From Oscillospiraceae bacterium (GTDB lineage: Bacteria > Bacillota > Clostridia > Oscillospirales > Oscillospiraceae): a DNA stretch of 40,179 nucleotides. The stretch is from assembly GCA_017397835.1 (NCBI GenBank), contig JAFQHV010000036.1, forward strand, positions 1 to 40,179. Direction: 5' to 3'. How positions within the stretch are numbered: position 1 is the stretch's first letter; each line of letters opens with the position of its first letter. The notes under the pieces were generated by a model, which was given only the letters and a program-made list of their open reading frames with translations, ran no database searches and was not told the DNA's origin. Made by a program: the position numbers and the translations under genes. Of the stretch, positions 23,301 to 31,217 are shown piece by piece.

Positions 23301-23543
23301 GTGCCGGTGGTGGGGATACACACTTCTGCAATACCGCAAAAGTCTCCCACGCCGACCATCGAGATCGGCGTGGGAGAGGTGGGCCGTCTGCGCGCCAAGT
23401 GCCGCCGCAAGCGGCGGTTGCGCTCCGACACACCCGCCTGTGGGCGGGCGTCGAACCCGGTATGTTCTGCATAACCGAACCACCGGCACCAAAAAATGCG
23501 GTACCCCTCACGGGGTACCGCATTTTTTGGTGCCGGTGGTGGG
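23301..23543. repeat. Hairpin-rich element between direct repeats of the tRNA-Leu 3' end
   Basis: GTGCCGGTGGTGGG, which is the acceptor/T-stem end of tRNA-Leu, occurs at 23301-23314 and again within the tRNA at 23530-23543, in the same orientation. The roughly 215 bases between contain nested inverted repeats: CTCCCACGCCGA with its complement near 23344-23376, smaller GC-rich hairpins near 23400-23450, and a perfect 28-bp inverted repeat (23480-23507 with 23512-23539) that runs into the tRNA. Frames here are not gene-like. It looks like a small non-coding element inserted at the tRNA 3' end. Confidence 0.55.
23480..23539 (-). terminator. 28-bp inverted repeat acting as tRNA-Leu terminator
   Basis: Perfect 28-bp arms around TCAC. 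The inner 17 bp (with six A/T at the base) form a standard terminator for the minus-strand tRNA; the outer 11 bp are an inverted copy of the tRNA acceptor end. Confidence 0.8.
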
Positions 23544-23614
23544 ACTCGAACCCACACCCTGTCGCCAGGAACGGATTTTGAGTCCGTCACGTCTACCAAT
23601 TCCATCACACCGGC
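23528..23614 (-). tRNA. tRNA-Leu (anticodon CAA)
   Basis: An 87-base class II tRNA on the minus strand: acceptor GCCGGTG pairs with CACCGGC, anticodon loop CTCAAAA between CGGA and TCCG, a long variable arm, T-arm GTGGG-TTCGAGT-CCCAC, and an encoded CCA. It has a strong promoter (23625-23653). Its 3' end is part of the 28-bp inverted repeat, so the transcript could misfold unless processed quickly. Confidence 0.93.
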
Positions 23615-23624
23615 GTACTGGAGT

Positions 23625-23653
23625 ATTATATACCAGTACGACCGCTTTTGCAA
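23625..23653 (-). promoter_or_regulatory. Promoter of tRNA-Leu
   Basis: Minus strand TTGCAA (23648-23653), 17-base spacer, perfect TATAAT (23625-23630). Confidence 0.8.
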
Positions 23654-23656
23654 GGG

Positions 23657-25081
23657 TTAATTTGCCCGACTGTAAATTTCGGTCAGGCGGGCCAAATGGT
23701 CGGCTACGCCGTCGTTGAACGCCTCCTGCCGCACCCGCCAGGACCAGTTGTGGTCCCCGATGGTACCGGGGGTATTCATCCGGGCATCGGCTCCCAGACC
23801 CAGCACGTCCTGCATGGGTGCAATGGCGAGATAGGCCCTCGTCCCCCACGCGCCGCAGATGCCGCCCCAACCAAGGCCCTCCTCCTCCCGCAGGCGCAGG
23901 TAAGCACGGGCATAGGCCGCGGTTTCGGCATCCGCCTCGGTAAGCCACTGGACAAAGGTGGGGGTATCGTGGGTGCCGGTATAGACCACGCAGTTTTCCC
24001 CGCAGTTGTGGGGCAGAAACGCGCTTTCCGCGCCGGGGGTAAAGGCAAAGACCAGCACACGCATACCGGGCACGCCGCAGGTACTCACAAACTCCAGTGC
24101 CCCCGCGTCCAAATCTCCTAAATCCTCCGCGATCAGTTCCAGCTCGGGGGCGGCTTCCTGCAGGGCGTCGAGCAGCTTCCTGCCCGGGCCGGGCAGCCAC
24201 TGCCCGGTGGCCGCCGTTTCCGCATCGGCGGGTACCGCCCAATAGTTGTGGAAGGCGCGGAAATGATCGATACGCACCGCGTCGTAGAGTTTGGCGCACC
24301 AGCCGATGCGCGCTTTCCAAAAATCAAAGGTCTCCTGTTGGTTCCAGTTGTACAGGGGGTTGCCCCACAGCTGACCGTCGGGACAGAAAGCATCCGGCGG
24401 CACGCCCGCCACAGCAGAGGGCCGCCCGTCCGCTTTCAGTTCAAAAACCTCCGGTCTGCGCCACAGCTCCACACTGTCGGCGGACAGGTAGATGGGGATA
24501 TCGCCCATGAGATGCACGCCTTTTTCGTTGGCGTACTGCTTCAGGGTAAACCACTGGCGGTAGAAGGTGTGCTGCAAAAAGCGGTGAAAGTCCATCTCCT
24601 CCGGATCGGGGACCGCATCGCGGGGCCACTCCCACCAGCCGGACCGATACTTGTCATGCAGGGCGGAGAAGACCGCGTAATCCTCCAGCCAGGGCAGCTC
24701 CACTGGGCAGGCGGGCAGTTCCTTCGCCCGCTGCCACGCCAGCCGCAGCAGAGGCAGGCGTGTGCTGTTCAGCCGGCTATAATCCACCCGGTCCAAATTC
24801 TCACAGCGGGCGCTGTCCAGTTCCGCTTGGGTCAGCAGTCCCTCCCCCGCCAGCAGGTCAAGGTCAATGAGCAGCGGATTGCCTGCAAAAGCGGAGGGGG
24901 ACATATAGGGGGATGCGCCGTTTCCAAGGGGCACCAGGGGCAAGATCTGCCACCAGCGCTGTCTGGCCCGGGCCAGAAAGTCCACGAACCGCCGGGCGGG
25001 CTCGCCCAGCGAACCGATCCCGTAGGGTCCGGGCAGGGCAGAAATCGCAAGTAAAACACCGCTTGCGCGGGCACGCTTCAT
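23657..25081 (-). CDS. malQ: 4-alpha-glucanotransferase (GH77)
   Basis: A 474-residue cytosolic enzyme that moves glucan chains between 1,4-linked oligosaccharides in maltodextrin or glycogen use. GH77 residues are visible: nucleophile Asp272 in RIDHFRAF, acid/base Glu319 in IAEDLG, and Asp372 in YTGTHDTPT. The last motif is usually GTHDN, so a Thr for Asn change is present. The N-terminus has the usual SLPGPYGIGSLG pattern. The length is in the short bacterial/plant range, without the extra N-terminal domain of E. coli MalQ. GGAG lies 9 bases before ATG 25081, under its own promoter. No other glycogen genes are adjacent. Confidence 0.95.
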   Translation of the reverse strand: MKRARASGVLLAISALPGPYGIGSLGEPARRFVDFLARARQRWWQILPLVPLGNGASPYMSPSAFAGNPLLIDLDLLAGEGLLTQAELDSARCENLDRVDYSRLNSTRLPLLRLAWQRAKELPACPVELPWLEDYAVFSALHDKYRSGWWEWPRDAVPDPEEMDFHRFLQHTFYRQWFTLKQYANEKGVHLMGDIPIYLSADSVELWRRPEVFELKADGRPSAVAGVPPDAFCPDGQLWGNPLYNWNQQETFDFWKARIGWCAKLYDAVRIDHFRAFHNYWAVPADAETAATGQWLPGPGRKLLDALQEAAPELELIAEDLGDLDAGALEFVSTCGVPGMRVLVFAFTPGAESAFLPHNCGENCVVYTGTHDTPTFVQWLTEADAETAAYARAYLRLREEEGLGWGGICGAWGTRAYLAIAPMQDVLGLGADARMNTPGTIGDHNWSWRVRQEAFNDGVADHLARLTEIYSRAN

Positions 25082-25111
25082 ATCAGGTCACTCCTAACTT
25101 CGGATAAGAAA

Positions 25112-25139
25112 ATTATAGCATGCAACCGAATTTTTGCAA
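25112..25139 (-). promoter_or_regulatory. Promoter of malQ
   Basis: Minus strand TTGCAA (25134-25139), 16-base spacer, perfect TATAAT (25112-25117), beginning just past the clpC-like stop codon. Confidence 0.75.
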
Positions 25140-25146
25140 GGGGCGC

Positions 25147-27564
25147 TCACCGAGTCCGCAGTACCACCCGGTCCCCCTCCCGGTCAACGACCACTCTGCC
25201 GCCGGAACTCACCCGGCCGCCCAGCAGCAAGTCGGCGATCGGGTCTTCGATCCGCTCCGTTACCGCCCGCAGCAGCGGTCTTGCTCCGTGGACCGAATCG
25301 GCGAGACCTTCGCTCAGGCACTCCAGTGCCCGGTCGGTCACCTCCAGCGCAATGCCCATTCCCTCAAGCCGTTTCGCCACTCGTTCCAATTGGTTTCGTC
25401 CGATCCGGCACAGTGCGGTCCTATCCAACGGATGAAACACCGGGGTCCCGTCCAGCCGTCCCCAAAATTCCGGGCGAAACACCTTTTTCGCATCCGCCAG
25501 AACCGCTTTCTCCACCGCCTCCGCTCCGTTGGGTGAAAATCCAAGCTGACCGCCGGAGAATCGCCCGGCGCCAAGGTTTGAGGTCATGACCACGACCGTA
25601 TTGCGAAAATCCGTTTTCCGTCCCTGCGCATCGGTCAGAGTGCCGCCATCCATGATCTGCAGCAGCAGCCCCCACACGTCCGGGTGGGCCTTTTCGATTT
25701 CGTCCAGCAGCACCACCGACCACGGAGCGCGGCGCACCCGCTCGGTCAACTGACCACCCTGTTCGTGTCCCACGTAGCCCGGCGGGGACCCAATGAGCCG
25801 CGATACCGTATGGGCCTCCATATATTCGGACATATCAAAGCGGATCAGGGCATCTTCGCTGCCAAACAGCGCTTTGGCAAGACATTTGCACAGCATCGTC
25901 TTGCCCACTCCGCTGGGCCCGAGAAACAGGAAGCTTCCCACCGGTCGATCCGGTTCCTTCAGGCCCAATCTGCCACGGCGCACCGCGCGCGACACCGCCT
26001 GTACCGCGTTCTCCTGGCCCACAAGCTGCTTATGGAGCGTCTGTTCCAGCTCTGCCAGCCGCCGCCGTTCCTCCATAGACAGTTCGTCAACAGGAATACC
26101 TGTCCAGGCGGTCAGTACCCGGCGCACGTCTTCGGCAGTCACACACTTGGGCGCGTGGTCATCCTTCCAGCTGCGGATCCGTCCGTCCAGTTGACGGCGG
26201 AAGTCCTCCTCCGCATCCCGCAGCATGGCCGCCCGCTCGTAATCCTGCCCCTGCACCGCCTGTACCCGTTCCCGCGCCGCATCGGCCGCCCGCCGCTCCA
26301 ACTGCTGCAGCTCCGGCGGCAGTACGTGGCGGGCCAGGCGTACCCGGGCCGCCGCCTCGTCCATCAGGTCGATGGCCTTGTCGGGCAGAAACCGTTGGGG
26401 CAGATAGCGACAGGACAAATCCACCGCCGCCGTTATGGCATCTTCTTCAATCGTCAGGTGATGATGCCGTTCGTATCGGCTTTTCAACCCCCGCAGAATG
26501 GCGATGGCACTGTCCCGGTCCGGTTCCCGAATGGTCACCGGCTGAAAGCGGCGTTCCAATGCCGCGTCCTTTTCAATGTAGCGGCGGTACTCATCCCGGG
26601 TGGTGGCACCCAGCATTTGGATCTCTCCCCTGCCCAAGGCCGGTTTCAGGATATTGGCCGCATCGATGGCCCCTTCCGCACTGCCTGCGCCTACAATGGT
26701 GTGCAGCTCATCCACAAAGAGGATAATGTTCCGGGCCCGGCGCACTTCATCCAACAGCTTGCGCAGCTTCTCCTCAAACTCCCCCCGGTATTTCGTCCCC
26801 GCCACCATGGCACTCAGATCCAACGCACAGACCCGCCGCCCCCGCAAGCTGTCCGGCACACTGCCCCGGGCAATGGCCTGCGCCAGCCCCTCGGCAAGGG
26901 CCGTCTTTCCCACGCCGGGGTCTCCGATCAGGGCCGGATTATTCTTGGTTCGGCGGGACAGGATCCGGATGATGTGCTCCAGCTCCTCGTCCCGCCCGAT
27001 CACCGGATCCAAACTGTTTTGAGCCGCCAGCCGGGTCAAATCCCGGGCACACTGATCCAACAGGCGGGTCTCTCCCACCGGTGTGGGCCGCTCCGCCTCC
27101 CGCCCCCGGCGCGTAGGCGACACCTCGCCATTTCCCATACCGGCCCGAAGCTGGCGATAAAGCTGATCCGGTGCGACCCCTTGCCGCCCAAGCAGCTTGG
27201 CCCCGCTGCCGCAGCCGTCCCGCAGCAGTCCCAGCAGCAGATGCTCCGGGCCGACTCGCCGGCTGCCCAACTGCTTTGATTCCACGATCGCCAAACGAAT
27301 GATCTGCCTGCACCGCACCGTCAGCCCCTGGCAAGGGGCCCCGCCGCTTCCCCCGATACCAACCTGTTCCGTCACCGCCCGGCGCAGCTGCGCTCCGGAC
27401 ACTCCGCGGCTGTTCAGCACACGGCCCGCGCGGTTTTGTTCCAGTTCCGAAAGTGCCAGCAGCAGATGTTCGCTGCCAACATAACTGTGTCCCATGGCAC
27501 AGGCATTCTTCTGCGCCAAACACAGTACACTCAACGCCTCGGGCGTAAATCCAATATCCTGCAT
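25147..27564 (-). CDS. clpC: ATP-dependent Clp protease ATP-binding subunit, ClpC-like
   Basis: An 805-residue Hsp100 unfoldase that feeds substrates to ClpP. In order: two Clp N-terminal repeats (about 5-140), AAA1 with Walker A GDPGVGKT at 214-221 and Walker B ILFVDELH at 281-288, a short middle domain with a UVR-like segment (DYERAAMLRDAEEDF, 441-455), and AAA2 with Walker A GPSGVGKT at 549-556 and VVLLDEIEKAH. An LGF tripeptide near 645 can serve as ClpP contact. RPEFWGRLDG replaces the usual RPEF-NRID, so it is somewhat divergent. GAGGTG precedes ATG 27564. It lacks the usual ctsR, mcsA and mcsB neighbours and may be a second ClpC-type copy. Confidence 0.92.
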   Translation of the reverse strand: MQDIGFTPEALSVLCLAQKNACAMGHSYVGSEHLLLALSELEQNRAGRVLNSRGVSGAQLRRAVTEQVGIGGSGGAPCQGLTVRCRQIIRLAIVESKQLGSRRVGPEHLLLGLLRDGCGSGAKLLGRQGVAPDQLYRQLRAGMGNGEVSPTRRGREAERPTPVGETRLLDQCARDLTRLAAQNSLDPVIGRDEELEHIIRILSRRTKNNPALIGDPGVGKTALAEGLAQAIARGSVPDSLRGRRVCALDLSAMVAGTKYRGEFEEKLRKLLDEVRRARNIILFVDELHTIVGAGSAEGAIDAANILKPALGRGEIQMLGATTRDEYRRYIEKDAALERRFQPVTIREPDRDSAIAILRGLKSRYERHHHLTIEEDAITAAVDLSCRYLPQRFLPDKAIDLMDEAAARVRLARHVLPPELQQLERRAADAARERVQAVQGQDYERAAMLRDAEEDFRRQLDGRIRSWKDDHAPKCVTAEDVRRVLTAWTGIPVDELSMEERRRLAELEQTLHKQLVGQENAVQAVSRAVRRGRLGLKEPDRPVGSFLFLGPSGVGKTMLCKCLAKALFGSEDALIRFDMSEYMEAHTVSRLIGSPPGYVGHEQGGQLTERVRRAPWSVVLLDEIEKAHPDVWGLLLQIMDGGTLTDAQGRKTDFRNTVVVMTSNLGAGRFSGGQLGFSPNGAEAVEKAVLADAKKVFRPEFWGRLDGTPVFHPLDRTALCRIGRNQLERVAKRLEGMGIALEVTDRALECLSEGLADSVHGARPLLRAVTERIEDPIADLLLGGRVSSGGRVVVDREGDRVVLRTR

Positions 27565-27619
27565 CCCGTCACCTCACAATCGGTCTGCATGAACTATGCC
27601 CGCTTTTTTGAAAAATATA

Positions 27620-27647
27620 TTGCTTTTTGAAAAACTTGTGTTAGAAT
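27620..27647 (+). promoter_or_regulatory. Promoter of the ferredoxin gene
   Basis: TTGCTT (27620-27625), 16-base spacer, TAGAAT (27642-27647), about 32 bases before the start codon. Confidence 0.6.
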
Positions 27648-27679
27648 AGAATACACATTTCAAATGGAGGTGTTACATA

Positions 27680-27850
27680 ATGGCTTACAAGATCAGTGAC
27701 GCTTGCGTCAGCTGCGGCGCTTGCGCCGATTCCTGCCCCGTGGGCGCTATCTCCCAGGGCGACTCTCAGTACGTGATCGACGCTGCCGCCTGCCTGGACT
27801 GCGGCGCTTGCGCGGACACCTGCCCCATGGGCGCCATCGCTCAGGAGTAA
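27680..27850 (+). CDS. Clostridial-type 2[4Fe-4S] ferredoxin
   Basis: A 56-residue electron carrier. Two cluster motifs, CVSCGACADSCP and CLDCGACADTCP, each with CxxCxxCxxxCP, are arranged as in Clostridium pasteurianum ferredoxin, and the sequence has the same pseudo-twofold repeat with VGAIS and MGAIA. It serves low-potential reactions such as pyruvate:ferredoxin oxidoreductase and hydrogenase, none of which is in the window. GGAGG lies 9 bases before ATG 27680. It is a single-gene unit with its own promoter and a bidirectional terminator, and it uses highly biased codons, suggesting strong expression. Confidence 0.97.
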   Translation: MAYKISDACVSCGACADSCPVGAISQGDSQYVIDAAACLDCGACADTCPMGAIAQE

Positions 27851-27860
27851 TCCAAACAAA

Positions 27861-27892
27861 AAACAGCTCCACCCGATCGGGTGGAGCTGTTT
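27861..27892. terminator. Bidirectional terminator between ferredoxin and coaX
   Basis: A 32-base perfect palindrome with A-run and T-run flanks. Confidence 0.9.
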
Positions 27893-27894
27893 TT

Positions 27895-28662
27895 TTATTT
27901 TTTATTCTTCTTGTAAATGATGTTCAGACCCTTCAAAAGCATATCGCGCTCATAAATGATCTCACGCTTGCACAGCGGAATGATAAACTGCGCCAATCCA
28001 CCTGTGGCAACCACAGTCGTTTTATGTCCCAGTTCCTCTTCCACCCGGTCTATCACACCGTCCAGCATGGCGGCCGTGCCGTACATGATACCACCGCGCA
28101 TACAGTCCACCGTATTCTTTCCGATCACCTGCTTGGGTTTGTCCAGGCTGATACCGGGCAGCTGAGCCGCGTTTCTGGTCAGGGAATCCAGCGATACCAT
28201 AACGCCGGGAAACACCAGACCGCCCACAAACACGTTGTCCGGCTCGATCACCTGAATGGTGGTGGCGGTACCCATATCGATCAGTATCAGCGGCGCGGCA
28301 TACTCCGCCAGCGCGGCTACCGCGGCCACGATCAGGTCACTGCCTACCTGTGACGGGATGTCCATATGGATGTTCAATCCGGTTTTCAGCCCAGGGCCAA
28401 CCACCATAGGCTGTTTCCCGGTAAACTTCCACACACCGGTCTGTACCGAGTTGAACACCGGAGGCACCACGGACGAAATAATGCAATCCTCCACATCCTC
28501 AGCCGTCACATCAAACAGGCTCAGCATATTCTTGATTTCTGCCGCATACTGGTCAGAGGTCATGATGCGGTCGGTCGCGATGCGGGCCTCAAACAGGATT
28601 TTATCATCCTTCAAGCCGCCCAGCACAATGTTGGTGTTGCCAATGTCAATTGCAAGCAGCAT
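27895..28662 (-). CDS. coaX: Type III pantothenate kinase
   Basis: A 255-residue enzyme of the ASKHA fold that phosphorylates pantothenate, the first step of CoA synthesis. DIGNTNIVLG (5-14) binds phosphate, and ILIDMGTATTI (about 124-134) is the second nucleotide motif with its Asp. PGHxx-like segments of type III kinases (GSDLIVAAVAAL) follow. Type III kinases need a monovalent cation and are not inhibited by CoA. GGGGGAG lies about 5 bases before ATG 28662. It follows the ECF S-component gene by 14 bases on the same strand, pairing uptake with the first kinase. Confidence 0.95.
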   Translation of the reverse strand: MLLAIDIGNTNIVLGGLKDDKILFEARIATDRIMTSDQYAAEIKNMLSLFDVTAEDVEDCIISSVVPPVFNSVQTGVWKFTGKQPMVVGPGLKTGLNIHMDIPSQVGSDLIVAAVAALAEYAAPLILIDMGTATTIQVIEPDNVFVGGLVFPGVMVSLDSLTRNAAQLPGISLDKPKQVIGKNTVDCMRGGIMYGTAAMLDGVIDRVEEELGHKTTVVATGGLAQFIIPLCKREIIYERDMLLKGLNIIYKKNKK

Positions 28663-28676
28663 ACAAGCTCCCCCAG

Positions 28677-29270
28677 TCAGGCTTTTTTCCTGTTTACTAC
28701 GCCACAGATCCGCTCCCCGGCGGGGCTGAATACGATGTTGATGATAAGCTCGGGAACAAAGTTCGCAAGGATCAAGCCCGTCAGGACGTAGCCCAACAAA
28801 TCGCCGCCGCCCGCCCAGGCGGCCAGCACGTCAACGAAAAACAGCAGCATACAGGCCACAAACACACCCGTATTGATCACAGGGCACACGATGGCCGCCA
28901 ACAGCATGGCCACGTAGGTATTCTTTCCACGCAGCAGCTTATAGACCCAACCGGAAGCAAAGCCGGCCAGCGTGCCCTTCGCCATTACGACCAAAAAGCA
29001 CAGAACGGGGTTTGCCTGGAACACCATGGCGCCGCCCGGATCCGCGCCGGTCACGCAGTTGATGAACACGATCACGCCAAAGGTCGCACCCAGCAGCGCA
29101 CCCGCGCCCGGGCCAAAGATCGCCGCGCCCAGGACCACCGGGATCAGCACCAAAGAAATGGAGAAGCCGCCCACCGGCGGGATAATTCCGCCAAGCGTCT
29201 GCATCACCAGCACCAGTGCCATCATCAGCGCGATACCGACTAGTTTGCCTGTGTTGTTTTTCCGTTTCAT
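28677..29270 (-). CDS. panT: ECF transporter S component, probably for pantothenate
   Basis: The 197-residue integral membrane protein has about six spans (IALMMALVLVMQTLG; ISLVLIPVVLGAAIFGPGAGALLG; FQANPVLCFLVVMAKGTLAGF; NTYVAMLLAAIVCPVINTGVF; DLLGYVLTGLILANFVPELIINI). The pattern G-GAGALLG and CPVINT is typical of energy-coupling factor substrate-binding subunits, which share an EcfAAT module encoded elsewhere. Pantothenate is inferred from the next gene, coaX. AGGAGG lies 9 bases before ATG 29270; a TTG two codons upstream is open but less likely. The promoter and a leader with two small hairpins lie upstream. Confidence 0.8.
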   Translation of the reverse strand: MKRKNNTGKLVGIALMMALVLVMQTLGGIIPPVGGFSISLVLIPVVLGAAIFGPGAGALLGATFGVIVFINCVTGADPGGAMVFQANPVLCFLVVMAKGTLAGFASGWVYKLLRGKNTYVAMLLAAIVCPVINTGVFVACMLLFFVDVLAAWAGGGDLLGYVLTGLILANFVPELIINIVFSPAGERICGVVNRKKA

Positions 29271-29344
29271 ATTCAATTACCTCCTGCTGTCGCTCCCACG
29301 ATGTGGGATGCAATGCAAATTTTCGGGATATCCCGATTGGCTTT

Positions 29345-29373
29345 ATTATACACGATATCATTCCGAATTTCAA
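29345..29373 (-). promoter_or_regulatory. Promoter of the panT-coaX operon
   Basis: Minus strand TTGAAA (29368-29373), 17-base spacer, perfect TATAAT (29345-29350). The leader between here and 29271 holds CGGGATATCCCG and CCCAC-ATC-GTGGG hairpins, with no riboswitch class I recognise. Confidence 0.75.
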
Positions 29374-29437
29374 GATATTGCCATACAAAGCCTTCTCCAT
29401 AGCCGCCGCACTATCAGCAGCGGCTCGGACACATAAA

Positions 29438-29484
29438 AATAACCGCCGCAGCTGCGACCTTTCGTCGTGACTGCGGCGGTTATT
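29438..29484 (-). terminator. Terminator of the 38-residue gene
   Basis: Outer stem of 14 bp (29438-29451 with 29471-29484) plus an inner CGAC/GTCG stem, with TTATTTTTATG following on the minus strand. Confidence 0.75.
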
Positions 29485-29523
29485 CGTTGCTCATTTCACA
29501 TTGCATTTCGCTTATCCCCTCTT

Positions 29524-29640
29524 TCAGCGTTCACTATGGATTTGAGTCTGCGCGTTGTCCTTGTTCTCGCTGGCGAAAATCATCTCGTCGATGTCCCCGG
29601 CCACACGAACAAGACCACGAATCTTGCCGGTGTTCGTCAT
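29524..29640 (-). CDS. Small conserved-looking protein of unknown function (38 residues)
   Basis: I do not recognise this protein. The 38 residues have no membrane span and no cysteines: MTNTGKIRGLVRVAGDID is a basic, mildly amphipathic start, then EMIFASENKDN and a polar end with QTQIHSER. The case that it is real rests on context: AAAGGAGG lies 9 bases before the ATG, a near-consensus promoter (TTGACA, 17 bases, TATACT) lies upstream at 29676-29704, and a terminator lies about 40 bases after the stop. It is a single-gene unit between the panT and TSCPD genes. It could be a small regulatory or ribosome-associated protein, or a precursor peptide; no export or modification gene is adjacent. 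Confidence 0.7.
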   Translation of the reverse strand: MTNTGKIRGLVRVAGDIDEMIFASENKDNAQTQIHSER

Positions 29641-29675
29641 ATTCCGTTTCCTCCTTTCTCTTTAGGTACAGTTGC

Positions 29676-29704
29676 AGTATATACCCGCACAGAGTTTATG
29701 TCAA
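29676..29704 (-). promoter_or_regulatory. Promoter of the 38-residue gene
   Basis: Minus strand perfect TTGACA (29699-29704), 17-base spacer, TATACT (29676-29681). It is one of the strongest-looking promoters in the window. Confidence 0.8.
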
Positions 29705-29842
29705 CTTATTTTTTCTTCCTAACGTTGAAAAAAGTTTCCATTTTCCATCTTTCTTCCAGAAAAACGCTAAATGTCGATCATTTAATCTTCCATGTACACA
29801 AAATATTGTTTGAAAACCCAAATATTACATTTTTATGTCAAC

Positions 29843-29879
29843 AAGCAAAGGGACACGGCCCGGCCGTGTCCCTTTGCTT
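29843..29879 (-). terminator. Terminator of the aldo/keto reductase-TSCPD operon
   Basis: Perfect 17-bp stem (29843-29859 with 29863-29879), 3-base loop. Its right arm touches the stop codon of the TSCPD gene. Confidence 0.8.
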
Positions 29880-30124
29880 CATTTGCGATGCTGTTTCAGT
29901 GCGGCGGCAAGCTGATCGGGGCAGGAAGTATTTTTCCAGCCGCAGCGGATACCATCCAATCGGGCGATGGCCTCTTCCACCGGCATACCCTCCACCAGAC
30001 GGGAGATACCCTGCAGATTCCCGCTGCAGCCGCCCTCCACGTTGACGGACTTGATAATGTCAGCCTCGATCTCAATCGTCATCTTCCGGGAGCAAACGCC
30101 CCGGGGGGTATATTCAATGGTCAT
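29879..30124 (-). CDS. TSCPD domain protein (TIGR03905 family)
   Basis: The 81-residue protein consists of one TSCPD domain, known from the C-terminus of some ribonucleotide reductases and as a stand-alone protein. Visible motifs: YTPRGVCSRKM near the start, VEGGCSGNLQGISRLVEGM in the middle and the name-giving TSCPDQLAAAL near the end. Four cysteines may bind metal. The role of stand-alone members is not established. GCGGAGG lies 5 bases before ATG 30124. It starts 17 bases after the aldo/keto reductase stop and shares its transcript. Confidence 0.92.
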   Translation of the reverse strand: MTIEYTPRGVCSRKMTIEIEADIIKSVNVEGGCSGNLQGISRLVEGMPVEEAIARLDGIRCGWKNTSCPDQLAAALKQHRK

Positions 30125-30141
30125 GCTAACCTCCGCTTTGT

Positions 30142-31074
30142 TTATGCTTTAGGCCACAGGCTGGGGGTCAACACCTGCTCGGGCGTATCCAAAAACAATT
30201 CCCGGATCTGGGCCATCTGCTCATCGGACAGCGTAACTGCCTGCTCCATCAACTCCACATTCTGCTTGACCTGCTCCACCGTTTCGCTGCCCAGCACCAA
30301 ACCGGTCACACCGGGAACGGACAGCGCAAAGCTCTGCGCCAACGTGGCGGGTGCAAGGCCGTACTCGTCACACAGGAAGCGGAACTTTTCCAGCGTGGGT
30401 CTTGCGAATTCCATGTGGGGCGCCAAATTCTCAGGCTTTTGGAACACCAGCCCCTGCAGATAAACGCTGCGAACAAACACCATCATGCCGGCCTGCTCCA
30501 GCTTCTTGATGCCGCCGTTTTCGATCTGCTGCCAGTCAAACAGGTTCAAAGGGATCTGGGTCGCGTCAAAGCCGGTTGCCGCCAGCTCCGCATAGTCATC
30601 GGTGGAGTAGGCGGACGCACCGGTGAAGCGCACCTCGCCGGAGTCTTTCAGTTCCTGCATCAGGTCGCGGAACAGTTCCTTATTCAGCAGATACTCATCA
30701 AAGTGGTGGAGCATCAGCAGGTCCAGCCGTTCCACGCCCAAGCGCTCCTTGGATGCCTTAACGCGGGCAAACAGGTCCTTGCGCAAATTCTCCGGTGAGC
30801 TTTGATCCAGATGGACCGCCTTGGTGACGATGAAGGGCCGTTTTTCCGCAGGAATCGTCTTCAGCCAGTTACCGATGACCACCTCGGAATCGCCGTAGGC
30901 GGCGGCGGTATCCAGTGTGTTGATGCCGCCCGCAAGGGCCGCGTCCAAAATCGCGTTGGCCGTTTCCTGGCTGGGTTTTCCGCTTGCGTTATTGATGCCG
31001 TAGTTCAGGCCCAGCTGAACGGTGCCCAACGACAAAACGGACAGATCCATCCCTTTTGCACGAATCGTTCTCAT
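30142..31074 (-). CDS. Aldo/keto reductase
   Basis: A 310-residue NAD(P)H-dependent TIM-barrel reductase. The catalytic set is visible: Asp in NTLDTAAAYGDSE, Tyr in the same segment, Lys in FIVTKAV and His in LLMLHHFDEY. VLGSETVEQVKQNVE near the C-terminus is the cofactor phosphate-binding segment. The physiological substrate is unknown; the set resembles the YcsN/TAS-like general reductases. ATG 31074 is chosen because GGGGGAG lies 5 bases upstream; the longer frame to 31230 runs across the promoter. It is the first gene of an operon with the TSCPD gene. Confidence 0.93.
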   Translation of the reverse strand: MRTIRAKGMDLSVLSLGTVQLGLNYGINNASGKPSQETANAILDAALAGGINTLDTAAAYGDSEVVIGNWLKTIPAEKRPFIVTKAVHLDQSSPENLRKDLFARVKASKERLGVERLDLLMLHHFDEYLLNKELFRDLMQELKDSGEVRFTGASAYSTDDYAELAATGFDATQIPLNLFDWQQIENGGIKKLEQAGMMVFVRSVYLQGLVFQKPENLAPHMEFARPTLEKFRFLCDEYGLAPATLAQSFALSVPGVTGLVLGSETVEQVKQNVELMEQAVTLSDEQMAQIRELFLDTPEQVLTPSLWPKA

Positions 31075-31129
31075 CGCAACTCCCCCTTGAAGCAGATCCT
31101 GTCTCATCATAAACTTCCAAATCGCCCAA

Positions 31130-31158
31130 ATAGTACCACCACCGCCCGCATAAGTCAA
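31130..31158 (-). promoter_or_regulatory. Promoter of the aldo/keto reductase operon
   Basis: Minus strand TTGACT (31153-31158), 17-base spacer, TACTAT (31130-31135). Confidence 0.65.
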
Positions 31159-31217
31159 TCTTCGATTGCCCGCAGATGCCTTCTTCCGCTGATATACGGC
31201 CAATCGGAATAAGAAAA

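Noticed and set aside
23261-23653. Minus-strand frames across the tRNA-Leu region
   Set aside because: They translate the tRNA and its hairpins; such frames are frequent false genes next to tRNA-Leu.
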